From the NCBI RefSeq assembly GCF_003952385.1, contig NZ_CP034444.1:3906001-3970000 (forward strand): a stretch of DNA of 64,000 bases, given 5' to 3'. How positions within the stretch are numbered: position 1 is the stretch's first letter; each line of letters opens with the position of its first letter. The stretch is from Mesorhizobium sp. M1D.F.Ca.ET.043.01.1.1 (GTDB taxonomy: Bacteria; Pseudomonadota; Alphaproteobacteria; Rhizobiales; Rhizobiaceae). Shown here piece after piece: positions 8,774 to 17,899 of the stretch. A program made the translations under genes and the position numbers. The notes below the pieces were generated by a model. It made no database searches and was not told where the DNA came from. It was given only the letters and a program-made list of their open reading frames with translations.

Positions 8774-10312
8774 TTAGGCGAGGCTCGGGGAAATATCCTC
8801 CTGGCGTTTCGCCACAAACGCATCGAGTTCCTCGCGGACGGCAGGGTCCATCGGCGGCTGCTCGTAGCTCGCGATGATTGCTGTCGCCTTCTCCCTGCAG
8901 CGCTGTGCCATGTCCTTGGAACCTTTGACCTTCCACTGCTCGTAGCTTAGGTAGTCGAGGATCTCCGGCGCGATGAACGCGTCCTTGAAGCGCTTGAGCG
9001 TGAAGGAATCTCCGAGATAGTGGCCGCCGGGTCCGATGCGGCGGACGGCTTCGAGCGCATCCTCGAAATATTCGAATGATATGCCCCGCGCGTATTTCTC
9101 GATGAGCAGGTTCTGTTCAGCATCGGCGATGAACTTCGCCATGCAGCACACCAGACCGGCTTCATCCCAGCCGCCGGCATGCATCATAAGGTTGGAGCAG
9201 GCGCTGGCGCCGGACATGTAGGCGATGGCTGATTCATAACCGGACTGGGCATCGAAGGTTTTGGCGGAGGATTGAGACGCAGTGGTTCGCCACGGCACGT
9301 TATAGCGCCTTGCCAGTTGTCCGATGACGGCGTTGATCAGAGTAACTTCCGGCATGCCGGACATGGGGGCGCCGCTGCGCATCGACACCGAGACGGAATA
9401 TTGACCGTAGATCATCTTGGCGCCTGGCGCGGCAAGCTGAGTATAGGCCAGCGCGGCGAGCGCCTCCGCATTCAACTGGGCGATCGTGGCGGGGATGTCG
9501 GCGGGAGTGTTGGCGGCGCCGAGCACGAATGGAGACAGCAGCACGACCTGGTTCGCGTCGGCGAAGGCGCGAAGCCCTTCCAGCATGGTCGAATCCCAGA
9601 CAAGCGGCGAGTTGCCCGACACGTGACCGATCATCACCGCGTTCTGATCCATGAATGCCTTGCCATGCACGATCTGGCCCATCGCGATCGAGTCGTCGGC
9701 ACGTTGCTTTCCGGTCGTCAGACCGAAGAAAGGCATGTTGGTTTCCACCAGGCTCGAATGATTGATGTGCAGATGGCGCCATGGCACGGCGATGTCGGTC
9801 GGCTCGCAGGTGAACCCGCCCGCGATATGGAAACCGGGCAGCATCTGGGTCAGCCGGTTCATGTTCCGGAGATCCTCGATCGTGGATGCGCGCCGCACGC
9901 CCTGAAGATCGCGGATGTTTGGCGCACCCTGCATGACGCCGAAAGTCATTGTATCTGGCGCGATCTCGAAACGCTGTGACGGATCGCGAGACGTCATTTC
10001 AAAACGGGAAGGGGCCTTGGAGATGAGATCCATGACCATGTCGGCCTCGAGGCGAACGCGGTGTTCACGGACATCCGCCCCCGCCTCTTTCCACTGCCTG
10101 ATCGCTGTCTCATCTCTGAATTCGATCCCGATCTCGCGTAGGATCGCCAGCGAAGCCTGATGAATGCGCTCAAGCTGTTCGGCGTTGACGGCCTCCACAG
10201 GTCGAATTCCGTACTTGATAGTCGAGACACGCGGCCTTCTTTCAGCCTCCCGTGCCGCAACCACCGAAGACCGGCCTCCGCGGCGTCGGTTTGCGGGAAC
10301 GTCAGTGTCCAT
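8774..10312 (-). CDS. MttB-family (trimethylamine/betaine-type) corrinoid methyltransferase
   Basis: The 512-residue protein belongs to the MttB superfamily (COG5598). Its start region (LERIHQASLAILREIGIEF) and the body segments around HIAGGFTCEP and AYMSGASACSNL are typical. There is no in-frame TAG, so this is the non-pyrrolysine branch, whose characterised members demethylate glycine betaine or other quaternary amines to a corrinoid protein. No corrinoid protein or reductive activator gene is seen here. It heads the minus-strand operon and faces the GcvT-type dehydrogenase. Inferred role: the first step of methylated-amine use. ATG 10312 is the outermost start; the conserved part begins about 30 residues later. 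Confidence 0.82.
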   Translation of the reverse strand: MDTDVPANRRRGGRSSVVAAREAERRPRVSTIKYGIRPVEAVNAEQLERIHQASLAILREIGIEFRDETAIRQWKEAGADVREHRVRLEADMVMDLISKAPSRFEMTSRDPSQRFEIAPDTMTFGVMQGAPNIRDLQGVRRASTIEDLRNMNRLTQMLPGFHIAGGFTCEPTDIAVPWRHLHINHSSLVETNMPFFGLTTGKQRADDSIAMGQIVHGKAFMDQNAVMIGHVSGNSPLVWDSTMLEGLRAFADANQVVLLSPFVLGAANTPADIPATIAQLNAEALAALAYTQLAAPGAKMIYGQYSVSVSMRSGAPMSGMPEVTLINAVIGQLARRYNVPWRTTASQSSAKTFDAQSGYESAIAYMSGASACSNLMMHAGGWDEAGLVCCMAKFIADAEQNLLIEKYARGISFEYFEDALEAVRRIGPGGHYLGDSFTLKRFKDAFIAPEILDYLSYEQWKVKGSKDMAQRCREKATAIIASYEQPPMDPAVREELDAFVAKRQEDISPSLA

Positions 10313-10411
10313 TCAGAGCCTCGCCCGCGATAGCGGAACGACCGGCGTCCCGCATTAAAACACTCGTGGCCCCGCCGTCTAAGAAGGCGTGCCGGATTTG
10401 TATCTTGCTGA

Positions 10412-10500
10412 TGATAGGCGCGGGCAATAGCCTTGAGAATGCGCAAAAGGTTTCGCTAGTCTTAAACCCACTTTATGTCCAAGTCCCTCGGGCGAAAGCT
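10412..10500 (+). repeat. Dispersed ~90-bp repeat, copy A
   Basis: Shares a core around GAGAATGCGCAAAAGG-TTCGCT and a following AAACCCA-TTTATG block with copies at 17560-17660 and 40085-40174 (both on the minus strand). The similarity extends over about 90 bases with scattered differences. All three stay open in the same frame (ENAQKVSL-like peptide). It lies 100 bp upstream of the methyltransferase start, in the opposite sense. Confidence 0.65.
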
Positions 10501-10524
10501 TTTTGCGATCCCATCACACCACTA

Positions 10525-11545
10525 GAGCAGTTCGCGTTTTATCTGATTCGGGATTCCCAAGGATGAGCAAATCAGATTTGATGTTCTGACCGTTGGAGGT
10601 CGGGACTGACGAAGGCTTATTCGATGGATCTTCGGGAGCGAGCACTGGCCCGACTTGAAGAGGGCGAGACGAGCCGTGAGGTAGCTGCGGCTCTGAGGGT
10701 GGCGGTGTCGAGCGTGATCAAGTGGGCGGCGCGCAAGCGTCGCCTTGGCAGTGCGGCACCTGGCAAGATGGGCGGTCACCGGCCCTATCTGATCGATGGG
10801 AGCATCGTGCTTTCGTCCTGGGCTAGGTCGAGCGAGATGCCAACGTGACGCTTCATCAGTTGACGGCGGCACTGGCTGAACGTGGTCTCATCATCCACCC
10901 TGCGAGCGTCGGTCACTTCCTGCATCGCGAGGGCAAGAGTTTTAAAAAACCCATTCTGCCGGCCGAGCAGTTCAAGCCCAAGCTGATGCGCCGGCGAGCG
11001 CAATGGATGCGCTACCAGACCCGCATTGACCCTACGCGCTTGGTCTTCCTGGATGAACCATGGGTCAAGACAAACATGGCGCCATTGCGCGGCTGGGGTG
11101 TGCGCGGCAAGCGGCTGATGGCCCACGCACCATATGGCCATTGGAAGACCATGACCTTCATCGCCGCGCTACGCCATGATCGGGTTGGAGGCGCCTTGGG
11201 TCATTGACGGCCCTATCAATGCGCAGGCCCTCCGTGCCTATGTCGCAACCGAGCTCATCAAAGCCCTGAAGCCGGGGGACATCGTCATTCTCGACAATCT
11301 CGGTTCCCACAAAGGCCAAGCCGTCCGCGATATCGTCAGAGCTGCTGGGGCGCGGCTCTTCTTCCTGCCGCCCTACAGTCCAGATCTCAATCCAATCGAG
11401 AAGCTGTTTGCTAAGCTCAAGCACTGCATCCGACCGTGCCGCCAAACGATCACAACGCCATCGCCCACACCCCAGGTCAGCCCAAACGAATGCAACAACT
11501 ACATGGAAAGCGCAGGCTATAAGTCAACCTAAATGCGAACTGCTC
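10525..11545 (+). mobile_element. IS630-family insertion sequence, inactivated
   Basis: Terminal inverted repeats GAGCAGTTCGC-TTT (left, from 10525) and their complement (right, ending 11545) are flanked by TA on both sides (10523-10524 and 11546-11547), the target duplication expected for IS630. The single transposase gene inside is broken by at least two frameshifts. The preserved ends suggest insertion was relatively recent compared with the other IS debris in the window. Confidence 0.85.
10624..11532 (+). pseudogene. IS630-family transposase, frameshifted
   Basis: Three consecutive pieces in changing frames rebuild a normal IS630 transposase. The first (10624 to ~10830) carries the N-terminal helix-turn-helix (SREVAAALRVAVSSVIKW). 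The second (10845 to ~11180) contains the first catalytic Asp in LVFLDEPW. The third (from ~11176) has the second Asp in VILDNLGSHK and the catalytic Glu in SPDLNPIEK. Frame changes occur near 10800-10840 and near 11180, and the last ~30 codons include a further out-of-frame patch. All DDE residues remain but no single protein can be made. Confidence 0.85.
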
Positions 11546-11549
11546 TAGG

Positions 11550-12059
11550 ACTGCAGAACCTGTGGACGTCGTTCCGCTATTCCTCTCGTGCCGTTCGGAC
11601 TAATGCTGCCCGGGCCGGCCGCGTACGGTCGTTAGGCTCCCCCTTTCCAGGCGCGTATGGGATGGACTTTCGCGATCCCTCGCTGCGGGCATCGTGTCAG
11701 CGCAAAAATTGAATGCTCCTACGAGCGGCTTTAAGCTTGTCATGAAGATGGTCTATGTCGGGCAGCAATCTTTCGCCTGTCAAAGCACTAGCGTCTGGAA
11801 TAAAGAGCGGCTGATTGCAGTAGAGTTCTTCGAACAGGCCTGAGAATTGAACCATCTGACCAGGAAGTGGCATTCAAATCGCGATTGCGGCGTGGTTGCT
11901 TGCGCATTCCGTGCCCTCATTGGCAAATAGCCGTTTGGACGGACAATTGAAGGTGCGCCCATGCATCGGCACGATCGACCTCGGAGCGTTTCTATCACGA
12001 CTCGCGGCTGTTTGAAGATGTCCTTGGGTAAATTATGAACAAGGGGAAAGGTTCTCGAC
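11550..12059. other. Intergenic region, no gene recognised
   Basis: About 500 bases follow the IS630 right end. I found no coherent coding frame, repeat or regulatory motif that I can name. The last bases (GGGGAAAGG before ATG 12060) are the preserved ribosome-binding site of the downstream pseudogene. Confidence 0.4.
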
Positions 12060-12640
12060 ATGACGTTGCCCGATCAGTTCAAGCGCACTGTAGTCATTGC
12101 GGTGGATTTACATGACTGCATCGAAGCGGATGGGGCATGGTCGATCTACAATCGAGAAGAGCTGCTGCGGAGTGCCAAGACAGCTCTCCGATGCATGCCG
12201 TGCAGCGGGGCTGCCTATTGTCTATACACAGAATTGGTATGATCCAAGAGGAGTAGACGCGCTACGTCACGAGGCTTTGAACGGCGGACGCCCATCACAT
12301 AGCGTCGGGCAGGCTGCCGAGATTCATCGTGGACCTGAAACCGGAAGCTAGCCTTGTACGAAAGCAGCGTCCCAGCGCGTTCTACAACACGAATTTGGAG
12401 ATTTTGCTGCGCCGATTGAATGCGGACCATCTTATAATGTTCGGAGCTTAAGCGAGGTTTGTTTGGAAACGACAGTGTGAGACGCGATTTCGCGCGACTA
12501 CCGCATCAGGATTTTCAAGGATGCCTGCGGCACCGCGACTGAACTGATGCATATGACGCCATGCTTGACTTGGCCAACTGGCTTTACGCAGGCTCGGTGA
12601 TCACCGCGGACAACCTAAAGAGGGCTCTGGAGGGTATGCC
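12060..12640 (+). pseudogene. Isochorismatase-family cysteine hydrolase, decayed
   Basis: Segments in three frames rebuild an isochorismatase-like hydrolase of about 200 residues. The N-terminus at 12060 reads VVIAVDLHDCI, with the catalytic-type Asp. Later pieces read AGLPIVYTQNWYDPRG, then VDLKPEASLV with SAFYNTNLE, then DAISRDYRI with FKDACGTA, and finally a C-terminus NWLYAGSVITADNL. Frameshifts lie near 12170 and 12300 and near 12450. A TGA interrupts the frame at 12478-12480 and stops the original frame near 12450. The start codon and an upstream purine-rich site are intact. Function before decay is unknown beyond the family (amide or ester hydrolysis). Confidence 0.75.
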
Positions 12641-13183
12641 AACAAGGATTGGCGCTTCGATAGGCCCACTGCATTTGCTTACACACTGGAAAACGTTAAA
12701 TCCTCTCTACAGCTCCCTTTGAGAGAGACGGCCTCTCAATTGGAAGCCTTTTAAGCAGGCCTATCGCGAAGCCAACCGCCGGCGCGTCAGCCGATCCGGG
12801 CAGTAAAAGTTGGGTGGACAGAACTGGGCGGTCAGTTCACGCCGCTGCTGCATAGGGAGGAACCCGGTTCGCGGCACTGCTACAGTTGCCTTTCAGGTTC
12901 TGTCATGTGCGGATCTTAACGCGTCACGTTGAGTTCGCTGGCCGCGTTCTCGTACTTCATGCGCGGCCACCGGTCCACGGCGAGAAGCGATTACCTCGGG
13001 TGAAGATTGTGAGGCTTGATATCAATCAGGTCTATACCCGACGCCATCCTTTCAGTCTACGAGACGCCCGGAATATGGTTTATTCGAAAAGAGTTATTCT
13101 GGGCTTGCGTGCCGCGACAATCTTGGTCGGCGATAGGTATCGAGTAGCCACATCGACAACGGGTTTGACCGGAGTAGATCAAC
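12641..13183. other. Upstream region of the first E1 operon, no gene recognised
   Basis: About 540 bases without a convincing gene. A 109-codon open stretch at 12886-13215 overlaps the E1 alpha start and has no family features. This region should hold the promoter of the E1 operon, but I found neither a -24/-12 element nor a clear -35/-10 pair. GGAG at 13171-13174 is the likely ribosome-binding site for the TTG start at 13184. Confidence 0.4.
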
Positions 13184-14218
13184 TTGGAACACAAAATAGA
13201 GGCGTCGACGTCTAACATTATGCCTGCTCAATTCGCGAGAAGCTTGTATTACGACATGGCGCGTATCAGGCAGTTTGAGAACCGGGTCGTCACCCTAGTC
13301 GATGACAACGAGATCGCCGGCGTATGTCACGAGTACAGCGGGCAAGAGGCGGTTGCGGTTGGTATTTGCGGCGCACTCACGACTTCAGACATCGTCACAA
13401 GTACCCATCGAGGGCATGGCCACACACTGGCGAAGGGCGGCGACGTTGGCAGAATGTTTGCTGAGCTGCTCGCGCGAACGGGCGGATACAATAAGGGTCG
13501 CGGCGGATCCATGCACATTGCTGACGTCGGGATTGGAATATTTGGGGCGAATGGTATCGTCGGCGCTGGAGCCCCTATAGCCTGTGGTGCGGCTCACAAA
13601 TTCAAAGCTGCTCGCGAAAACCGCGTTGCTGTTTCATTCTTCGGCGACGGAGCAATCAACCAAGGGGTCCTCCACGAGGCGATGAACCTCGCGGCGATTT
13701 GGGATCTTCCTGTCATTTTCGTCTGCGAGAACAATCAGTACGCGATCTCGACGCCTCTCAAAGAAGTCACGATCCTAGACCCTTACGTTCGCGCCCAATC
13801 CTACGGAATGCCTGGTGTGTGCGTCGATGGCATGGACGTCGAGGCCGTTTATCACGCTGCTCTCACTGCTACGGAACGCGCTCGGACCGGCAAAGGCCCA
13901 ACGTTCATTGAGTGTCAAACCTATCGCTACTTTGGGCATTATACAGGCGAGCGTCACATGAAGATGAACTATCGATCTCAAGAGGAAGTCGATCGCTGGA
14001 AGTTGCGGGACCCTATCAAGATCTGGGCGGCGCGTATGATGGAAAGTGGCTTGTGCGCTCAAGAAGACATTGAAGCTATCGATGCCGAGGTCAACATTGA
14101 GATCGATCGGGGCGTCGAGTTCGCTAGGAGCAGCCCCCCGCCGAACCCGGCCGAGGCTCTCGATTGCATGTATGCCGTGCCGTATCCGAACACTCCGGCA
14201 TGGGGAGTAGAGCCGTGA
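13184..14218 (+). CDS. TPP-dependent dehydrogenase E1 component, alpha subunit (pyruvate/acetoin dehydrogenase type)
   Basis: The 344-residue protein is of the AcoA/PdhA family. The thiamine diphosphate motif is complete: GDGA followed 28 residues later by CENN. Early motifs (GQEAVAVGICGAL, STHRGHGH, KGRGGSMHI) match the family. A TTG at 13184 with GGAG 9 bases upstream is the probable start; an ATG at 13220 is an alternative. Its last codon overlaps the GTG of the beta subunit, so the two are translationally coupled. With the beta subunit it decarboxylates a 2-oxoacid or cleaves acetoin and passes the acyl group to a lipoyl domain. The substrate is not readable from sequence. Confidence 0.88.
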   Translation: MEHKIEASTSNIMPAQFARSLYYDMARIRQFENRVVTLVDDNEIAGVCHEYSGQEAVAVGICGALTTSDIVTSTHRGHGHTLAKGGDVGRMFAELLARTGGYNKGRGGSMHIADVGIGIFGANGIVGAGAPIACGAAHKFKAARENRVAVSFFGDGAINQGVLHEAMNLAAIWDLPVIFVCENNQYAISTPLKEVTILDPYVRAQSYGMPGVCVDGMDVEAVYHAALTATERARTGKGPTFIECQTYRYFGHYTGERHMKMNYRSQEEVDRWKLRDPIKIWAARMMESGLCAQEDIEAIDAEVNIEIDRGVEFARSSPPPNPAEALDCMYAVPYPNTPAWGVEP

Positions 14219-15198
14219 GACAGCTGAGATTTCTTCAGGCCATGAACGAAGCCTACCATCAGGCCATGGGGGCAGATGAGAGTGTCATGATTATCGGGGA
14301 GGACATTCGAGGTGGAATTCGCGGTGAGACGAAAGGCCTCCATGGCGCTTTCGGCGATCTCCGCGTACTCGACACACCCATTTCCGAGGCAGCGTTCACC
14401 GGCTTCGCTACGGGGGCGGCTTTGGCCGGTTTGCGCCCAATCGTTCAGTTTCAAGTTCCCTCACTGATTTACGTCGCATTCGACCAGCTAGTCAATCAAG
14501 CGGCGAAGATGCGATTGATGTTAGGAGGTCAAGCAAATCTTCCAATCACTTACACGCTTATGGTGTCTGGATCGCGGGGTGGAAACGCGGGCCAGCACTC
14601 AGACAATCCCTATCCGTACCTCCTACACGCTGGCTTCAAGGTTGTTTGCCCTTCGAATGCCTACGACGCCAAGGGCCTCATGATCCAGGCGATCCGCGAA
14701 GACGACCCCGTCGTTTTCATAGCATCAGCCATGTCGCTTCCGCAAAAGGGTCCGGTGCCGGAGGAAATCTATGCCGTCCCTTTCGGTTGCGGTGACGTTA
14801 AGCGTGAAGGATCCGATGTCACAGTCATTGCTATCGGGCATTTAGTGCCCGAGGCTCTAGCTGTCGCTGAGCGCCTCGCCCAGGAGAAAAACATCAGCGT
14901 CGAAGTGTGGGATCCTCGGTCTCTCTTGCCGCTTGACAGGGAAGGGCTGTTGAAGTCCGTCAAGAAAACTGGCCGCGTCGTAATCTACGACGACACGAAC
15001 CGTACTTGTGGGTTCGCCGCCGAATTGAGCGCAATAATAGGGGAGCTGGCGTTTTCATCTCTCAAGGCCCCGATCAAGCGTGTCACGCGAGCTGACGTTC
15101 CTATGCCGTTCAATCTTGCGCTCGAAGCTGCTGTTCTGCCGAAGCCGCAGCAACTGGAAGACGCGATCTTAGCCGTAAGGAGCTATGCTCATGTTTGA
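14215..15198 (+). CDS. TPP-dependent dehydrogenase E1 component, beta subunit
   Basis: The 327-residue protein is a standard E1 beta (AcoB/PdhB). GTG 14215 overlaps the alpha stop (GTGA) and follows a GGGGAG ribosome-binding site, so I prefer it to the upstream ATG at 14164. Family motifs include IIGEDIRGG, SEAAFTGFATGAALAGLRPI and FDQLVNQAAKMR in the TPP-binding half. The C-terminal half carries VEVWDPRSLLPLD and an Asp-rich turn (YDDTNRTCG) that differs from the usual VHE/VEE form. It ends inside the start of the lipoyl-domain gene (ATG 15185), again indicating coupling. Confidence 0.88.
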   Translation: MRQLRFLQAMNEAYHQAMGADESVMIIGEDIRGGIRGETKGLHGAFGDLRVLDTPISEAAFTGFATGAALAGLRPIVQFQVPSLIYVAFDQLVNQAAKMRLMLGGQANLPITYTLMVSGSRGGNAGQHSDNPYPYLLHAGFKVVCPSNAYDAKGLMIQAIREDDPVVFIASAMSLPQKGPVPEEIYAVPFGCGDVKREGSDVTVIAIGHLVPEALAVAERLAQEKNISVEVWDPRSLLPLDREGLLKSVKKTGRVVIYDDTNRTCGFAAELSAIIGELAFSSLKAPIKRVTRADVPMPFNLALEAAVLPKPQQLEDAILAVRSYAHV

Positions 15199-15430
15199 AG
15201 TTCGTATCCCGAAGATGGGTGCATCGACGGTCGAGGTTGATCTTACGAAGTGGTATGTTTCGGTCGGCACCTCGGTCGTTCCGGGTCAGATTCTAGCCGA
15301 AGTGGAGTCGGAAAAAACTAACATTGAGATAGAGGCGGAGACCGCAGGCGTGGTTGCCGAAATCCTTGTTGATGAAGGGTCAGCGACGGAAGTCGGAATC
15401 GTCATCTGTCGCATCAACACCGGGCAGTAG
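15185..15430 (+). CDS. Free-standing lipoyl-domain protein
   Basis: This 81-residue protein consists of one lipoyl/biotinyl domain and nothing else. The modification hairpin is intact: VESEKTNIEIEA with Lys44 in the position that carries lipoate. It begins with VRIPKMG, the usual domain entry, and overlaps the E1 beta gene by 14 bases. In 2-oxoacid dehydrogenases this domain is normally fused to the E2 acyltransferase. Here the E2 of the same operon (16438-17508) has lost its own lipoyl lysine, so this small protein is the likely swinging arm working in trans. Biotin attachment is a less likely alternative, since the SEKTN context is lipoyl-like. Confidence 0.85.
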   Translation: MLMFEVRIPKMGASTVEVDLTKWYVSVGTSVVPGQILAEVESEKTNIEIEAETAGVVAEILVDEGSATEVGIVICRINTGQ

Positions 15431-15565
15431 AAAAGAATCACGGTTCGTTACTTATCTGACTAAACTTCAGAACCTCCGGCGATTTAAGTGCCACTCCTGG
15501 CTGCTTACGTCTGCATACCCATTGGTTAGTATTCGGAGTCAACTGCTCGTTGCTGTAGGACTACC

Positions 15566-16309
15566 ATGACGCGGGACAAACGCTTCGAAGGCAAGACGGT
15601 TTTGATTACTGGTGGAGCTCGAGGTCAAGGTGCGGCGGAAGCCGTCCAAATCGCAACGGAGGGAGGGCGGGTTGTCATCGGCGACCTCCTAGACGAGCAG
15701 GGCGAACAACTTGCAGCGACTATTGGTGAAAAAGCGTCATACGTGCATCTCGACGTCACTAGCGAGCAAGACTGGCGAAGCCTGATCCGCTGTCTGGAGG
15801 GGGAGGGGACGGGACTTCATGGTCTGGTCAACAACGCGGCGATTTATGAACCCGTGCCAATGAGGGATTCGAGCGTCGCGCTCTTCGAAAAGCACTTCCG
15901 TGTGAATCAGTTGGGTTGCTTCCTCGGTATGCGGGAAGTCTCACCTCTGATCGAGGCATCCGGCGGTGGCGCAATAGTAAACATCTCGTCTGTCGCCGGG
16001 ATGCGCGGAAGTCGAACTTGTATGGCCTACTCCGCGACGAAATGGGCCCTTCGAGGCATGACAAAATGCGCGGCCCTAGAGCTTGCGCCAGCAGGAATCC
16101 GCGTCAATTCTATCCACCCCGGGTGGGTGGAAACCGACATGCTGCTCGCCGAGGATCCGTCCGACAGAGAGCGCCAGTACGCGCTCATTCCGCTCAAGCG
16201 GGCCGGGACGGTCGACGAGGTGGCCGACCTCGTTCTCTTCCTGCTCTCGAACGAGAGCCGCTACATTACCGGGGCGGAGATCGCGATCGACGGAGGACTG
16301 TTGCTGTGA
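15566..16309 (+). CDS. SDR-family oxidoreductase
   Basis: The 247-residue classical SDR has TGGARGQG for NAD(P) binding, NNAAIYE in the central strand, a Ser in VNISSVAG and the catalytic pair AYSATK. The Gln in place of the usual Ile in TGxxxGIG is found in the 3-alpha(or 20-beta)-hydroxysteroid dehydrogenase-like group. It ends with GAEIAIDGGLLL. The gene stands between the lipoyl-domain gene and the E2 gene, so it probably belongs to the same operon and acts on the product or precursor of the E1/E2 reaction. The substrate is unknown. Confidence 0.85.
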   Translation: MTRDKRFEGKTVLITGGARGQGAAEAVQIATEGGRVVIGDLLDEQGEQLAATIGEKASYVHLDVTSEQDWRSLIRCLEGEGTGLHGLVNNAAIYEPVPMRDSSVALFEKHFRVNQLGCFLGMREVSPLIEASGGGAIVNISSVAGMRGSRTCMAYSATKWALRGMTKCAALELAPAGIRVNSIHPGWVETDMLLAEDPSDRERQYALIPLKRAGTVDEVADLVLFLLSNESRYITGAEIAIDGGLLL

Positions 16310-16437
16310 GCATTTGAGCCTTCTTAGCCCCAACATCCGTTCAGCTCGAAGATTTTTCCGCTTCGTACCCCAAGCAGAGCAGCCCGAACCCGCAAACCGC
16401 TAGCCCGCTAGATACCTCAAAAGCCACAGTAGAGCCG

Positions 16438-17508
16438 ATGCCTATCAACGTCAGAATGCCGGCCTTCGTTTCCGATATGGGAGCAGCCACCATTGTAAAA
16501 TGGATGTTCAACGAGGGGGACGACATAAAGGCCGGAGATGTTTTGGCTCAAGTATCAAGCGGTAGCGATACAGGTGAGATCAAGGCCGCTGCCGGCGGTA
16601 CTCTGGAAAGGATTGTCGTTCCGGAAGGCGCTAACGGTCTAAAAGTCAGGGACCTGGTCGCCGTTCTTGCCATAAAGACTGAAGCTGGTTCGGTTGCCGC
16701 AGCCCCTGGACAACGGTCCGACGCGCCTGGAGGCCCTGCTCCTGCAGCGTCGTCTGGAAGCAAAGGTGCCAAGGACGACGCTGTTCTTAAGCTGTTTGAG
16801 GGCGGATCATATGAACGCATACCTAACGACGGGATGCGAAGGACGATTGCACGTCGTCTGCTGACCTCGAAGCAAACCATTCCGCATTTCTATGTCGCAG
16901 TGGATTGCGAGATCGATCAGCTTCTAGGACTGCGCTCCCGACTCAACGGTGCGGCGCCTAGGGCCGCGGACGGACTGCCGGTCTACAAGTTGTCCGTCAA
17001 TGACATGGTGATAAGGGCCTTGGCGCTTGCGCTGCGTGACGTTCCGGACGCGAATGTCTCCTGGACCGAGGGCGCTATTCTTAAACACCAGCACGTCGAC
17101 ATAGGGGTAGCTGTCTCGATCGCAGGCGGTCTGATCACGCCGATCATACGCAAGGCTGAACAGAAAACACTTCAAGTCATTTCCGCCGAGATGAAGGACC
17201 TCGGCAAACGCGCGAGAGATCGCAAGCTAAAGCCTGAAGAATATGAAGGCGGCACGACATCGATCTCGAACATGGGCATGATGGGGGTCAAAGAGTTCGC
17301 TGCCGTGATCAATCCCCCCCACGCTACGATTCTGGCAGTCGGTGCGGGCAGACAGCATGTAGTCGTCAAGAGCGGTTCAATGGCCATCGCAACGGTGATG
17401 AGTGTTACCCTTTCCATCGACCATCGCTGTGTGGACGGCGTGCTCGGAGCAAAGTTGCTGCAGATATTTAAGAGCTATATTGAAAATCCTATGAGCATGG
17501 TCGCCTGA
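16438..17508 (+). CDS. Dihydrolipoamide acyltransferase (E2) with a lipoyl domain lacking the lipoyl lysine
   Basis: The 356-residue protein has an N-terminal lipoyl-like domain (1-80) and a C-terminal acyltransferase domain (about 130-356). The catalytic motif SIDHRCVDG and the conserved NPPHATILAVG are intact. In the lipoyl domain the usual ETDKA hairpin reads SSGSDTG: Ser43 replaces the lysine that carries lipoate. The peripheral subunit-binding domain expected between the two (about 35 residues, E3/E1 binding) is also missing; a short Ala/Gly/Pro linker and a direct passage to RRTIARRL take its place. The active enzyme would therefore need a lipoyl domain in trans, probably the 81-residue protein encoded 1 kb upstream. 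Confidence 0.85.
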   Translation: MPINVRMPAFVSDMGAATIVKWMFNEGDDIKAGDVLAQVSSGSDTGEIKAAAGGTLERIVVPEGANGLKVRDLVAVLAIKTEAGSVAAAPGQRSDAPGGPAPAASSGSKGAKDDAVLKLFEGGSYERIPNDGMRRTIARRLLTSKQTIPHFYVAVDCEIDQLLGLRSRLNGAAPRAADGLPVYKLSVNDMVIRALALALRDVPDANVSWTEGAILKHQHVDIGVAVSIAGGLITPIIRKAEQKTLQVISAEMKDLGKRARDRKLKPEEYEGGTTSISNMGMMGVKEFAAVINPPHATILAVGAGRQHVVVKSGSMAIATVMSVTLSIDHRCVDGVLGAKLLQIFKSYIENPMSMVA

Positions 17509-17559
17509 GCATGAGGTCCAAGTTTGGCAACTAGACGCTTGCGTTATGGCCGGCGAAGG

Positions 17560-17660
17560 TAGCGTATTCGCGATCTTGCGCATGAGCGGCTGGACATAAG
17601 CTGGGTTTACGGCCAGCGAATCCTTTTGCGCATTCTCAGGACAATTGCTGGCGCCTATCA
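17560..17660 (-). repeat. Dispersed ~90-bp repeat, copy B
   Basis: On the minus strand this region matches copies A (10412-10500) and C (40085-40174) through the block GAGAATGCGCAAAAGG and the following AAACCCAGCTTATGTCC. It lies about 50 bases downstream of the E2 stop. It shares extra downstream bases (TGCGCAAG) with copy C, so B and C are closer to each other in that part. Confidence 0.65.
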
Positions 17661-17899
17661 TTGCAAGCCAATTGGCCAGGCTGCCTATACGGGTTGTTTC
17701 TGCGGCAGAATGTTGATCCCTGTCGGACGGTGCTGGACAATGTCATTCCGTATCCGTGTCGCGGGGCCGTTTTAGTGATGATAGCCGGCAGAGTGGCACA
17801 GACCCGCAAAAGCAACAACGGGCGCCACCCGTATCGGGATCATGATCCCGGTCAATTTATTGGGGCGAGGCCAACATACAAACTTGGATCAAAGGCAGC

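Noticed and set aside
8774..10312. Pyrrolysine-containing trimethylamine methyltransferase
   Set aside because: There is no in-frame TAG in the gene, so it belongs to the non-Pyl branch of the MttB superfamily.
12886..13215. 109-codon frame overlapping the E1 alpha start
   Set aside because: No family features, and it runs into the E1 alpha gene in another frame.
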